DNA of 64,000 bases from Gluconobacter japonicus (lineage in GTDB: Bacteria > Pseudomonadota > Alphaproteobacteria > Acetobacterales > Acetobacteraceae): positions 1-64,000 of the forward strand of contig NZ_BEWO01000010.1 in NCBI RefSeq assembly GCF_002723975.1, written 5' to 3'. Both the position numbers and the translations under genes were made by a program. Below, piece after piece: positions 34,907-43,975 of the stretch. Position 1 is the first letter of the stretch. Each line of letters starts with the position of its first letter. Below the pieces are notes generated by a model that saw only the letters and a list, made by a program, of their open reading frames with translations, was not told the DNA's origin and made no database searches.

Positions 34907-35949
34907 GCGCTGTATCGCATCGGACCCGTCTGACGGTTGTTCCTTCTTACCGCATCGCTGTAGGGCGGGGATTATCCATCCTTGCAGCCCTCAACATTGT
35001 CGCCATAACTCTGACTGCCATGGGACGCTCTCCCGTTGAACTCGCTGGGCTGATTGTGCGCTCTACGGTTGGCTCCCGGTTCGGAATTGAAGATCTGGCC
35101 CTGTTCATGACCCCGCTGATGCTGACAGGAGCGGCAGTCTGGGTCGGCATTCGTGTCAATTTGTGGAATATCGGCGCGGAAGGGCAGCTCTATGCTGGCG
35201 CGACTGCCGCCACGGCGATCGGGCTGTTCACAAACTGGCCTACGCTTGTTGCACTGCCTTCCATGATTGTTGCAGGCATGCTCGCCGGTGCGGCCTGGAT
35301 CTTTGTGCCAGCGGCTGCTCGGGCATGGTTGGGTGTGAGCGAAATTGTCACCTCGCTTCTGCTCAATTTTGTGGCCTCTTTGCTTGTCTATTATCTTGCA
35401 ACGGGCCCATGGGCTGATCGCGTCACCGGTGCTCTGGCCTCGACCGAGCGTCTGCATACGGCTTTCCCGGAACTTTGGGGTGCTGTTCATCTCGGCTTTA
35501 TTCTGGCGCTCGCAACTGTCATCGGTCTGGGGATCGGCCTAGCCAAGAGCCGCTTCGGATACGAAACGGCGGTCTGTGGCTCGAACCCGCAGGCGGCGCA
35601 CTACGCTGGGATTGGTGTGGCTCCCCGCATTCTGGCTGTCCTGCTGTTGTCGGGTGCCTTGGCGGGGCTGGCAGGTGTCTTTGAGGTCGCAGGAACTGTG
35701 CACCGGCTTCAGGGAGGCCTTGCCAACAACTACGGCTATCTGGGTATCGTCGTTGCGCTGCTGGCTCGCGGATCGTGCCTCGCGCTGATCCCGGCTGCTC
35801 TCCTGATGGCGTTGATCCTTGATACAGGCATCGTTCTACAGACTACCCAGATCAGTTCCTCGGCTGTTCTGGCCATTACCGGCCTTCTTGTTCTCGCCAT
35901 CGCGGCGGGAGATGAACTGGCGGCTTATGTCCGCGTGAACAGGACCTGA
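34903..35949 (+). CDS. ABC transporter permease (nucleoside/purine importer)
   Basis: An inner-membrane permease of 348 residues with about nine membrane segments, of the branched-chain/BMP permease class. The cytoplasmic coupling motif NIGAEGQLYAGA is at about residues 87-98, and FGYETAVCGSNPQAAHYAGI forms the second conserved loop. The ATG overlaps the ATPase stop. It pairs with the second permease at 35952 to form the heterodimeric channel. Confidence 0.9.
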   Translation: MSAVSHRTRLTVVPSYRIAVGRGLSILAALNIVAITLTAMGRSPVELAGLIVRSTVGSRFGIEDLALFMTPLMLTGAAVWVGIRVNLWNIGAEGQLYAGATAATAIGLFTNWPTLVALPSMIVAGMLAGAAWIFVPAAARAWLGVSEIVTSLLLNFVASLLVYYLATGPWADRVTGALASTERLHTAFPELWGAVHLGFILALATVIGLGIGLAKSRFGYETAVCGSNPQAAHYAGIGVAPRILAVLLLSGALAGLAGVFEVAGTVHRLQGGLANNYGYLGIVVALLARGSCLALIPAALLMALILDTGIVLQTTQISSSAVLAITGLLVLAIAAGDELAAYVRVNRT

Positions 35950-35951
35950 CC

Positions 35952-36887
35952 ATGGCACTTCTCAGCGATCTTCTTGGTCATGCCGTTCTTTCCGGTAGTG
36001 TTCTGGCTCTTGGTGCGCTTGGCGAGGTAATTGCCGAGCGGGCTGGCGTTCTGGATCTCGGTGTTGAGGGGCTCATGTCTCTCGGGGCTGTCGTCGCCGT
36101 CATGACAGTGACGGCGACGCCCCATCCATGGCTGGGCCTTCTGGCTGCCGGATTGGTTGGAGGAGTGGGAGCTGGCGTTCTGGCGCTTTCCAGTGTGGTA
36201 CTTCGTGCCAATCAGGTTCTGTGCGGCGTTGCCATTACATTCCTGGGGCTGGGACTGAGTTCTGTCATCGGGCGGTCTGTTGCCGGTATTCCTGTGTCTG
36301 CTGTATTTGAACCCGTCTCTATTCCGGTTCTTTCGTCCATTCCCGTCATTGGACCAGCCTTTTTTAGCCAGAATGTGCTGGTTTATCTGATCTATCTGGT
36401 TCTGCCGGGTCTGGTGCACTTCTGGATGTTCCGAACACGTTCCGGGCTGGATCTTCGTGCTGTTGGAGAAAATCCGGCCGCCGCCGATGCGGTCGGCGTT
36501 CCAGTCATGAAGCTGAGAGCGCTGGCTGTCATTCTGGGAGGCGTTCTGGCCGGTCTGGCGGGCGCTGATCTGACTTTGGCTGTGGTTCCGGTCTGGTCAG
36601 ATGGAATGATTGCCGGGCGAGGGTGGATTGCCGTCGCACTCGTGATCTTTGCGGGATATCGCCCTGCGGTGGCTGTGCTGTCTGGCTTGTTGTTCGGGTT
36701 AGTAACAGCAGTTGGTTTCATGGGGCAGGCGAGAGGGTGGCCGGTGGCGCCAGCCATTCTCAATACCTTACCGTATCTCGGAACGGTCGCCTGCATCATT
36801 GTGCCGATGCTGGCATTTGCGAAACTCAGGTCCGCGATGGCCGCACCGGCGGCTCTTGGAACACCATACTACCGGAGTGGAAGATAA
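35952..36887 (+). CDS. ABC transporter permease (nucleoside/purine importer)
   Basis: The second, smaller permease (311 residues, about eight membrane segments) of the BMP-type importer. It contains the coupling motif DLGVEGLMSLGA (about residues 35-46) and SGLDLRAVGENPAAADAVGV. It starts two bases after the first permease stop. It is the last gene of the plus-strand purine operon; no clear terminator hairpin was found in the 114 bases before the next gene. Confidence 0.9.
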   Translation: MALLSDLLGHAVLSGSVLALGALGEVIAERAGVLDLGVEGLMSLGAVVAVMTVTATPHPWLGLLAAGLVGGVGAGVLALSSVVLRANQVLCGVAITFLGLGLSSVIGRSVAGIPVSAVFEPVSIPVLSSIPVIGPAFFSQNVLVYLIYLVLPGLVHFWMFRTRSGLDLRAVGENPAAADAVGVPVMKLRALAVILGGVLAGLAGADLTLAVVPVWSDGMIAGRGWIAVALVIFAGYRPAVAVLSGLLFGLVTAVGFMGQARGWPVAPAILNTLPYLGTVACIIVPMLAFAKLRSAMAAPAALGTPYYRSGR

Positions 36888-37001
36888 CGCTTCGTAGATT
36901 ATGCAGGTTGGTCATGTGCTCTGCCCCGGTTGTATCGGTTTGCACATAGGGCTCATAATCGCGTACCCTATCCTTTCATACAGGTACAATAGGGGAGGCT
37001 G

Positions 37002-38219
37002 ATGACAAACATTACGGCACTTTTTGCAGATGCTGCGGTTTTCGTTTTTCTCCCATGGGTTTTGTGGCGCCTTCTTTACAGAGGAATACCGATTGTTGTC
37101 CTTCCTATACTTATCGGTATAGTGATCTCCGTCTGGCATCTCCCGGTTAAATCACTGGGCATCCCGTCTGTGTACGGAAGTGATATTGGCTGGGTTGCTG
37201 TTCTGGTTCTAGCGTTTACTGCCGGACTAGAGATGTGGCAGCCCCCCGAAGAGACAGCCGCAGACCATGCATTGCCAGATCCCTCTTTGGGGCGGCTTCT
37301 GGGCGGAGCTGCTGTGGCTCTTGGTGGGCCGCTACTGGTAGGTTCTGTTCTCGCCTACGAGTTTTTCCTGCCCCTGCCGGGATGGCATCCTCCGCATGCC
37401 CAGCCATGGGTTGCCGCAGCGTCGATCGGGCTATGTATTGCGGTCAGCGCGCTACCTGTTCTGATTGGTGTCGTCAGGGAGCTTAATCCTTCACAGCGCC
37501 CACTGGGTCAGCTTGCACTCAAACTTGCGGTTGTAGACGATGCGGCGCTCTGGATCGGTCTGGCGGCTTTGCAGGTTGCAGAAAGGGGCACAGCCGCACT
37601 GCATGGCTGGACCGGTCTGGAAGTGCTGGCGATTGCACTGCTAGTCGGACTGGCTCTGCTTGGGAACTGGGCGTCCCGTCATTTCCGCCATCCGCCTCTG
37701 GCCGTAATCTGGCTCGCCGTTCCTGTCTATCTTGCCGCCGGGTCCTGGGCGAGTATGCAGCTTGGTCTCCATGAACTGATTGGCGCCTATTTCGCGGGTG
37801 CGATCATGCCCCCATCGTGGGTCCGTCGCCTGCCTGTTGAGAAGGTCGGGGCATTCTCCTTGATCTGGCTTGCTCCAATGTTCTTCGGCCATAGCGGCCT
37901 GAATATTGATGGTGACGCCCTGACATGGCCTTCTGTCATTGCTTCGCTGTCTCTGGTCGCCATTTCGATCGTGACCAAGATTGTTGCCGTGTACATTTTC
38001 CCGCCCGCAGCAGGCCTCAGCCGCCGTCAGGCGTTGAGTGTTGGCGTGCTTCTGCAGTGCAAAGGGTTGATGGAGATTGTCGCCGCAACGATCTTCCACG
38101 CACAGGGCATGATCTCGGAATTTGCGTTTGCATCTTTGATGGTTCTGGCTGTGATTTCCACAGTCCTGACAGGCCCGATGTTCAAGCTTGTCGCGCCTCG
38201 ACCCAAAGTCGAAGCCTGA
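37002..38219 (+). CDS. Cation/proton antiporter (CPA2 family)
   Basis: A 405-residue inner-membrane protein with about twelve hydrophobic segments, of the Na+/H+ exchanger (KefB/NapA-like) fold. Family-type features are VLAFTAGLEMWQP, KLAVVDDAALWIGL with paired Asp residues (about 173-174) at the ion site, and YFAGAIMPP. It lacks the C-terminal TrkA domains of KefB/C. An AGGGGAGG ribosome binding site lies just before the ATG. It probably exchanges Na+ or K+ for protons; the ion is unknown. It is monocistronic with a terminator hairpin. Confidence 0.87.
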   Translation: MTNITALFADAAVFVFLPWVLWRLLYRGIPIVVLPILIGIVISVWHLPVKSLGIPSVYGSDIGWVAVLVLAFTAGLEMWQPPEETAADHALPDPSLGRLLGGAAVALGGPLLVGSVLAYEFFLPLPGWHPPHAQPWVAAASIGLCIAVSALPVLIGVVRELNPSQRPLGQLALKLAVVDDAALWIGLAALQVAERGTAALHGWTGLEVLAIALLVGLALLGNWASRHFRHPPLAVIWLAVPVYLAAGSWASMQLGLHELIGAYFAGAIMPPSWVRRLPVEKVGAFSLIWLAPMFFGHSGLNIDGDALTWPSVIASLSLVAISIVTKIVAVYIFPPAAGLSRRQALSVGVLLQCKGLMEIVAATIFHAQGMISEFAFASLMVLAVISTVLTGPMFKLVAPRPKVEA

Positions 38220-38223
38220 AGAA

Positions 38224-38247
38224 TGGGAGGATCATCGGATCCTCCCA
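38224..38247. terminator. Convergent terminator hairpin
   Basis: A perfect 10-bp stem TGGGAGGATC/GATCCTCCCA with a 4-base loop between two convergent genes, starting 4 bases after the antiporter stop. The downstream T run is weak on both strands, so it may act for both as a partial terminator. Confidence 0.65.
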
Positions 38248-38266
38248 AACTCTGTCTTTCTAAAAA

Positions 38267-40900
38267 TCAGTGATGCGTTGAAAGCCAGTCGTGGATCTGT
38301 GTCTGGGTGGCACGGATAGCGTCCTGACGGGCGTTGATCGTATTGACAGCCTTGGCCGTCGCGATCTTGGACCCCGTTGTCTTCGTGGCCCATGGATCAC
38401 TCTGTAGAGCGGTCAGAACCTGCAGGCTGTTGGAGTGAGCGGCGATGGTGGCGAGGAAGTCGTCCTGCGACCATGGTGCAAGATGGGTGCGGATATCGGC
38501 CTCGTGTTCCTTCACCAACTTCCACACCAGATCCGGGTTTTCGCTGGAGACTGCAACGACCGCGAGCGAACGGGCAATCCGTCCATTCGGAATGGCGCCG
38601 CTATAAGCCAGTTCGACAGTCTTGCGGATCAGATCCGGGTTCGTTGCGCTGGCGAGCGCAGCGAAGTAGCGAAGCTTCAACTCGGTTGCCTGCGTCGTGC
38701 GAACCTTGTCGGCCATAAAGGCCCAAGTCTGCTCGTCTGCGTTTTTCATGGCAATTGTTGTGACGGCCGCGACAAGATCAGGGCGCAGGGACGCCGGGTT
38801 GGCCTTCCAGAGCGCAAAGCGACGCTTGGCTTCCGCGGTGACCTTTGGATCGTTGAAAGCTCCGAGTGCGCTGATGACCGATGGACGCAGCATCGTATCC
38901 AGAACATTCTCGTGGGGCTTTTCGTCCCAGCCAAGACGCGCCAAAACAGGGACCAGACGGCTTCGGGCATAAGCCTGGAAATCAGCGCGATCCGGGTTGC
39001 CGATTTCGTAAAGATCAATCGTTTCCAGACGGTCGATAATCTCTTCAAGAACCGCAATATCGCTCTCATGCGCCGCCGTCAGACGGTCCACGAGATCCAG
39101 ATACGGAGCCAGGCCCGCCTGACCTGACCGGAAGAGGGCATACTGGTCTCCAAGCAGATTGGCGCGATCCACAGGCGAGAATTTGCTGATGGACGCAGCC
39201 AGTGCAGCCAACGCGCCCTTGTCGTAGGACACACGATAGTAGCCGCTTTCGCCAAGATTGAGCTTGAACGGTGCATCACAATGCGGCGTCGTGATGGTAA
39301 CAGGTTCCGTTCCCAGAACGATCGTCTTGCTGGGAAGTCCGGGACCACCAGAAACAACCGGGATGCTCCACGTCAAGGGCTGAGCCTGCGGGTCATGAAT
39401 GGTGAAGCGGCTCTGCGTTAGCGTATAAGTCGCCTGATTGTTCTGGCAAAACGACGTCACATTAACCTGCGGAATACCCGGCTGTTCCGTAAAGCTGCGG
39501 GCGACCTTGGCAACGTCCTCGCCGGATGTGGAGGACAAGGCGTTCCACAGATCCTGACTGGTGGCGTTTCCGTACGCATGAGCCTTCATGTAAGCGCGCA
39601 TTCCATCGCGGAACTTGTCTTCGCCCAGCCAGCCTTCCAGCATCCGGATGACGAGTTCACCCTTGCCATAGCTGATGCTGTCAAACGCCGAATTGGCTTC
39701 GCTGACGTTATGGATTGTCTGCTGGATCGGATGTGTGGTGGCGAGAGCGTCAATCGCCATCGTCTCTTCGCGGGTCTCATGCTGCCGCGGCCAGATGTCC
39801 CACTGAGGGTTCAGCTTGTCCGTGACCTTGATTTCCATCCAGGACGCGAAACCTTCATTGAGCCAGATGTTATTCCACCAGCCCATCGTCACGAGATCGC
39901 CCGACCACTGATGGGCCATCTCGTGCGCGACGACTTCGTGGATCAGCTCACGGGTCCGGGGCGTGCTGTTTTTCGGATCAAAGAGAAGAACATTGTCGAT
40001 GTAGGTGAGGGCGCCCCAGTTCTCCATCGCACCGGCCTGATAATTTCCGGGAATAGCCAGCATATCCATCTTGGGAAGAGGATATTTTACACCGAAATAG
40101 GTGTTGTAATACGGCAGGATCTTCTCGGCGGATTCAAGGGCGTAACGGCCCTGTTCCTCAAGGCCTGCTGGCGCATACACGCTCATGTCCGTGCCGTCAG
40201 CGCCGCCATGAACTGCACCCATATCACCCGCAACAAGCGCCAGAAGGTAGCTGGACATGCGGGGAGTAGGAGCGAAAGACACGCGCTTGGTTTTTGTATC
40301 CTGCTGCGTGGTGCCGATGATGGGCATATTGCTGACGGCGACATCATCGAAGGGCAGGGTCACGTTGAGCTGGAAGCTGGCCTTGAACGCGGGCTCGTCC
40401 CACCCCGGAAACATCCGGCGTGCATCGGCGACTTCAAACTGCGTCACCAGCATCCGGCGCTTCTCGCCTTTGGCTGAGGTGTAGTCGTTGATATACAGGC
40501 CGTTCGGTGTTTTGAGGATCGGTCCCGTATAACTGATGGCGAGCGTATGGGGGCCTTTAGGGACCACCTGCTCCAAATGGAGGGTCGCTGTCTGTGCGGC
40601 ATCATCCTGCTTGATGATGGCGTGACGCGTGCCATCCAGAATGGCTGCCGAGAGTTTCAGGCCAGCCTGATTGAGGACAATATCCTGCGTATCGGTCAGG
40701 ACGTTCACGTCAATGGTTTCCTGCCCTTTGAGGGTCAGGTGCTTAGGATCAGTTTCAAGATCAATGACATAGGTTTCCGGAGCAACTGTCTTTGGAAGTT
40801 CTCCTGGCGTCTGCTGGAACGAGAAAGTGCCCTCGGCATGAGCCATCGCATAGGGCAGGCCGGCAAGAAGTGTACTAAGAGCCAAAAGGCGACGCATCAT
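38267..40900 (-). CDS. M1-family aminopeptidase (aminopeptidase N-like), exported
   Basis: A zinc metallo-aminopeptidase that removes N-terminal residues from peptides, probably in the periplasm, since a signal peptide (MRRLLALSTLLAGLPYAMA) is present. The roughly 877-residue protein has GAMEN at residues 290-294, HEMAH at 326-330 and the third zinc ligand Glu349 in NEG, giving the HExxH-x18-E pattern. The C-terminal half is the ERAP1-like helical domain. The start at 40900 has AAGG nine bases upstream; the longer upstream frame is not supported. With the S10 and M28 peptidases elsewhere in the window it points to active use of external peptides. Confidence 0.92.
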   Translation of the reverse strand: MMRRLLALSTLLAGLPYAMAHAEGTFSFQQTPGELPKTVAPETYVIDLETDPKHLTLKGQETIDVNVLTDTQDIVLNQAGLKLSAAILDGTRHAIIKQDDAAQTATLHLEQVVPKGPHTLAISYTGPILKTPNGLYINDYTSAKGEKRRMLVTQFEVADARRMFPGWDEPAFKASFQLNVTLPFDDVAVSNMPIIGTTQQDTKTKRVSFAPTPRMSSYLLALVAGDMGAVHGGADGTDMSVYAPAGLEEQGRYALESAEKILPYYNTYFGVKYPLPKMDMLAIPGNYQAGAMENWGALTYIDNVLLFDPKNSTPRTRELIHEVVAHEMAHQWSGDLVTMGWWNNIWLNEGFASWMEIKVTDKLNPQWDIWPRQHETREETMAIDALATTHPIQQTIHNVSEANSAFDSISYGKGELVIRMLEGWLGEDKFRDGMRAYMKAHAYGNATSQDLWNALSSTSGEDVAKVARSFTEQPGIPQVNVTSFCQNNQATYTLTQSRFTIHDPQAQPLTWSIPVVSGGPGLPSKTIVLGTEPVTITTPHCDAPFKLNLGESGYYRVSYDKGALAALAASISKFSPVDRANLLGDQYALFRSGQAGLAPYLDLVDRLTAAHESDIAVLEEIIDRLETIDLYEIGNPDRADFQAYARSRLVPVLARLGWDEKPHENVLDTMLRPSVISALGAFNDPKVTAEAKRRFALWKANPASLRPDLVAAVTTIAMKNADEQTWAFMADKVRTTQATELKLRYFAALASATNPDLIRKTVELAYSGAIPNGRIARSLAVVAVSSENPDLVWKLVKEHEADIRTHLAPWSQDDFLATIAAHSNSLQVLTALQSDPWATKTTGSKIATAKAVNTINARQDAIRATQTQIHDWLSTHH

Positions 40901-41104
40901 GAAGTCTGTCCTTGATCGGTAAAAGGAATAGCGAAAACGGCGTATGACGCTGTGTTTCAATGATGATCTGAACGTTGCATACTCGGTTAGGACAGGAAAG
41001 GGTGGAAGTGAGATTGCCGGACCTCTCCATCTTGGCATGTGTTAAAATCTCCCCGATGCCAGTATGAGGAAGCCCACTGCGCGAGAATGGAGACGTCCCG
41101 TTAG

Positions 41105-42040
41105 ATGATGACACGCCTTTTCCCTGTCTGGGCCATTCTGGTGACGGTCGGTGCTGTTGTATTTCCTGCACCATTCCTGAAGCTTCTGCCCATCATCACG
41201 CCACTTCTGGCATTCATCATGTTCACGATGGGCGTTTCCCTTACGGTTCAGGATTTCTCCCGGATCGCGCGCCGCCCCTATCCCGTTCTGGCGGGGGTGG
41301 GCCTTCATTATCTGGTGATGCCTCTTGCCGCCTGGGGCATTGCGCATCTGCTCGGGATGCCACCTGCGTTGGCGACTGGTATGATCCTCGTTGGATGCGT
41401 TTCGAGCGGTACTGCTTCGAATGTCATGATCTTCTTGTCCAAAGGGGACGTCGCACTGTCTGTCAGCATCAGTGCGCTCTCCACACTGGTTGGGATTTTC
41501 GCGACACCATTATTGACCCGCCTTTATGTCTCGGCTGGCGTATCAGTTGATAGTTGGGGCCTGTTTCGCAGTATCATTACGATGGTGGCGTTGCCTGTTC
41601 TGGCGGGTGTTATTGTCAATACACTCTGCCAGCGCATGGTGAAGCGCGTTGAGGCTGCTCTTCCACCCATCGCCATGGTGTCCATCCTGCTGATTATTGG
41701 CTGTGTAGTGGCTGGAGCAGGGCCTTCCCTTGCTCAAGCTGGTCCGCTGCTCATGCTGGGTGTCGTTCTGCACAATGCTATCGGGCTTGCGGGAGGGTAC
41801 TGGGGAGGGCGACTTCTGGGTTTTGATGAATCCGTTTGCCGAACACTGGCTCTTGAGGTCGGGATGCAGAATTCTGCACTCGCAGCCACATTGGGCCGTC
41901 TGTATTTCTCCCCCGTTGCAGCCCTTCCAGGAGCTGTGTTCTCGGTCTGGCACAACGTGTCAGGGTCTGTTCTCGCCACAGTCTGGGCTGGCCGCCCGCG
42001 AAAAGAGAAAAATTCTGACACTCAGGATGCCGCCAGATAA
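41105..42040 (+). CDS. BASS-family transporter (bile acid:sodium symporter-like)
   Basis: A 311-residue inner-membrane protein with about nine to ten hydrophobic segments. Motifs typical of bacterial BASS transporters are FIMFTMGVSLTVQDF, LVGCVSSGTASNVM and TLALEVGMQNSALAATL. Bacterial members carry organic anions such as pantothenate precursors or 2-oxo acids rather than bile acids; the substrate here is unknown. Two adjacent ATGs (41105 and 41108) could start it. Its 3' end overlaps the convergent LysR gene by 19 bases. Confidence 0.87.
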   Translation: MMTRLFPVWAILVTVGAVVFPAPFLKLLPIITPLLAFIMFTMGVSLTVQDFSRIARRPYPVLAGVGLHYLVMPLAAWGIAHLLGMPPALATGMILVGCVSSGTASNVMIFLSKGDVALSVSISALSTLVGIFATPLLTRLYVSAGVSVDSWGLFRSIITMVALPVLAGVIVNTLCQRMVKRVEAALPPIAMVSILLIIGCVVAGAGPSLAQAGPLLMLGVVLHNAIGLAGGYWGGRLLGFDESVCRTLALEVGMQNSALAATLGRLYFSPVAALPGAVFSVWHNVSGSVLATVWAGRPRKEKNSDTQDAAR

Positions 42041-42927
42041 TCCTGAAGGCGAGGGACCATGAAATCCAGAAAGGCTCTTACTCGGGGTGGGCTCTGACGG
42101 CCTCCCGGATAGAGCGCATGAATGTCTTCTTCATCCTGCACGCCTGCATCAGCCAACACTTCGATCAGCCGCCCTGCCTGAATATCATTCCGCACATGAT
42201 ATTCGCCTAACCGTGCCAATCCCGCACCCTGAACGGCCAGCCTGCGTACGGTTTCCCCGTTGTTGGCCAGAAGCGGTCCGCGCACTAGCCGATCAACCAA
42301 TCTACCTTTTTCATGAAGAGGCCAGACAGGCGCTGATCGTTGGAAATTGAATCCCAGACACCGGTGATGGCTCAGATCTCTGGCAGTCTGAGGCGTTCCA
42401 TATCGGGCCAGATAGGCAGAAGAGGCCACGATCTTGCGCGGCGCAGATCCAAGATGCCGGGCGGTCAATCCTGAATCCTGCAAACGCCCTACCCGGAACG
42501 CGACATCCGTTCGATCCAGATAAAGATCGGTCATCTCGTCTGAAAGGGAGAGGTCAATCACAATATCTGGGTAAGCCTCCCAGAAAGAAGGCAGAAAGGG
42601 TTCAAGCCCAAGCGTTCCGAATGCAACCGAAGCATTCACCCGAACCGTACCCTTGGGCTGCATGTTGCCGGTCGTAAGACTGCGTTCAATATCATCAAGG
42701 TCCGCGATCAGGGCGGTGGCCCGCGCGTAATAAGCTTGCCCTTCCTGCGTCACGGAAAGGTGGCGTGTGGATCGCTCAATCAGGCGCAATCCCAGACGGG
42801 CCTCAATGCGGGCAATCAGCTTGCTGACCGTCGAAGGCGTCATTCTCAGAAGACGAGCGGCCTCTGAAAAGCTGCCGCTTTCCACAACCCGCACGAAAAC
42901 CTGCATTTCCCCGACGCGATTATCCAT
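42022..42927 (-). CDS. LysR-family transcriptional regulator
   Basis: A 301-residue regulator with an N-terminal helix-turn-helix (FSEAARLLRMTPSTVSKLIA, about residues 19-38) and a type 2 periplasmic-binding fold, of the subgroup that often controls NAD-dependent dehydrogenases. The start at 42927 begins MDNRVGEMQVF, the family-typical N-terminus; a longer frame to 42984 exists without support. It is divergent from the epimerase-like gene at 43047, its likely target. Confidence 0.88.
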   Translation of the reverse strand: MDNRVGEMQVFVRVVESGSFSEAARLLRMTPSTVSKLIARIEARLGLRLIERSTRHLSVTQEGQAYYARATALIADLDDIERSLTTGNMQPKGTVRVNASVAFGTLGLEPFLPSFWEAYPDIVIDLSLSDEMTDLYLDRTDVAFRVGRLQDSGLTARHLGSAPRKIVASSAYLARYGTPQTARDLSHHRCLGFNFQRSAPVWPLHEKGRLVDRLVRGPLLANNGETVRRLAVQGAGLARLGEYHVRNDIQAGRLIEVLADAGVQDEEDIHALYPGGRQSPPRVRAFLDFMVPRLQDYLAAS

Positions 42928-43046
42928 ACAACGCCACCTATGAATTCCTTTCATAGGTTTTGTGCAATCTGAGGGAATTATCAAGCCTCAAAGAAAAGAT
43001 CATCTTCCCCTCACGTTCCAGCTTTACTGAAGCAGAGGCAAAACAG

Positions 43047-43937
43047 ATGAAAATCTTCATCACCGGCGCAAGTGGCTATATCGGGGGTTCCGTCGCAGCC
43101 CATCTCGCCGCAAATGGCCATCAGATCCGAGGCCTGATCCGCGATCAATCCCGCGCGGGAGAACTTCGATCTTTCGGCATCGAACCCGTTGTGGGTACCC
43201 TCGACGATAGCGACCTTCTGATGGTCGAGGCACAGAATGCAGATGCCGTGATCAATGCAGCTGACAGTGATCACCGTGGTGCAGTTGAAGCGCTCTTGAA
43301 GGGGCTCGAAGGCAGCGGAAAGCCGTTTTTGCATACAAGTGGCAGTTCTCTGGTCGGAGACGAAGCCCTCGGTGAACCTTCCGATGCGATTTTTACGGAA
43401 GAAACTCCTGTAGCTCCGGCGCCAGATAAGGTCGCGCGTATCGCAATCGATACTCTCATTCGGAATGCCGCACCTGATATCTGCTCAGTGGTTCTGTGCA
43501 ACACCGTGATCTATGGACGCCATCTGGGGCCAGTTTCGCAAAGTGTTCAGATTCCGCCTCTCGTGGCGCAGGCCCGGGAAAGCGGCATCAGCCGACATAT
43601 CGGCCGTGGTCTCAATCGCTGGTCAAACGTCCATATTGCAGACGTTGCCGCGTTATACGAATTGGCTCTTACGAAAGCGCCAGCTGGCAGTTTTTACTTT
43701 GTTGAAAACGGCGAAGCATCGTTTCGTGAAATCACGGATGCGATTGGTGCCGCTTTAGGTCTTGGGCCATCGCAGGATTGGGCTCCTGAGGAGGCGATCA
43801 AGCGCTGGGGTCGTGAACTTGCAGTATTTGGCCTGAGTTCCAACAGCCGTGTCCGATCTGACAAAGCGAGGAGGGAACTTGGCTGGACACCAGCCCATCG
43901 TTCAGTGACGGACTGGATCCGGCAGGATCTTGCGTGA
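43047..43937 (+). CDS. NAD(P)-dependent epimerase/dehydratase family protein (extended SDR)
   Basis: A 296-residue Rossmann-fold enzyme. It opens with the cofactor motif TGASGYIGG (residues 6-14), followed by LIRD at the end of the second strand and the segment HTSGSSLVGDEA. The classical YxxxK is not obvious, as in several atypical SDR proteins. The ATG at 43047 has GAGG eight bases upstream. It is divergent from a LysR gene and followed by a strong terminator. The substrate is unknown; relatives reduce or epimerise sugar nucleotides and small aldehydes. Confidence 0.82.
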   Translation: MKIFITGASGYIGGSVAAHLAANGHQIRGLIRDQSRAGELRSFGIEPVVGTLDDSDLLMVEAQNADAVINAADSDHRGAVEALLKGLEGSGKPFLHTSGSSLVGDEALGEPSDAIFTEETPVAPAPDKVARIAIDTLIRNAAPDICSVVLCNTVIYGRHLGPVSQSVQIPPLVAQARESGISRHIGRGLNRWSNVHIADVAALYELALTKAPAGSFYFVENGEASFREITDAIGAALGLGPSQDWAPEEAIKRWGRELAVFGLSSNSRVRSDKARRELGWTPAHRSVTDWIRQDLA

Positions 43938-43972
43938 AAATATCCGAGTGGAACGAACCGCTCGGATATTTT
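43937..43972. terminator. Bidirectional terminator between the SDR and M28 peptidase genes
   Basis: A long stem (AAAATATCCGAG with CTCGGATATTTT, extended inward to 15 pairs including one G-T) around a 6-base loop. It starts at the last base of the SDR stop codon and ends 3 bases before the stop of the convergent peptidase gene. A/T runs flank both sides. Confidence 0.88.
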
Positions 43973-43975
43973 CTC

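Noticed and set aside
39578-40477. 299-aa open frame on the plus strand
   Set aside because: Antisense to the M1 aminopeptidase gene, including its zinc site; no ribosome binding site.
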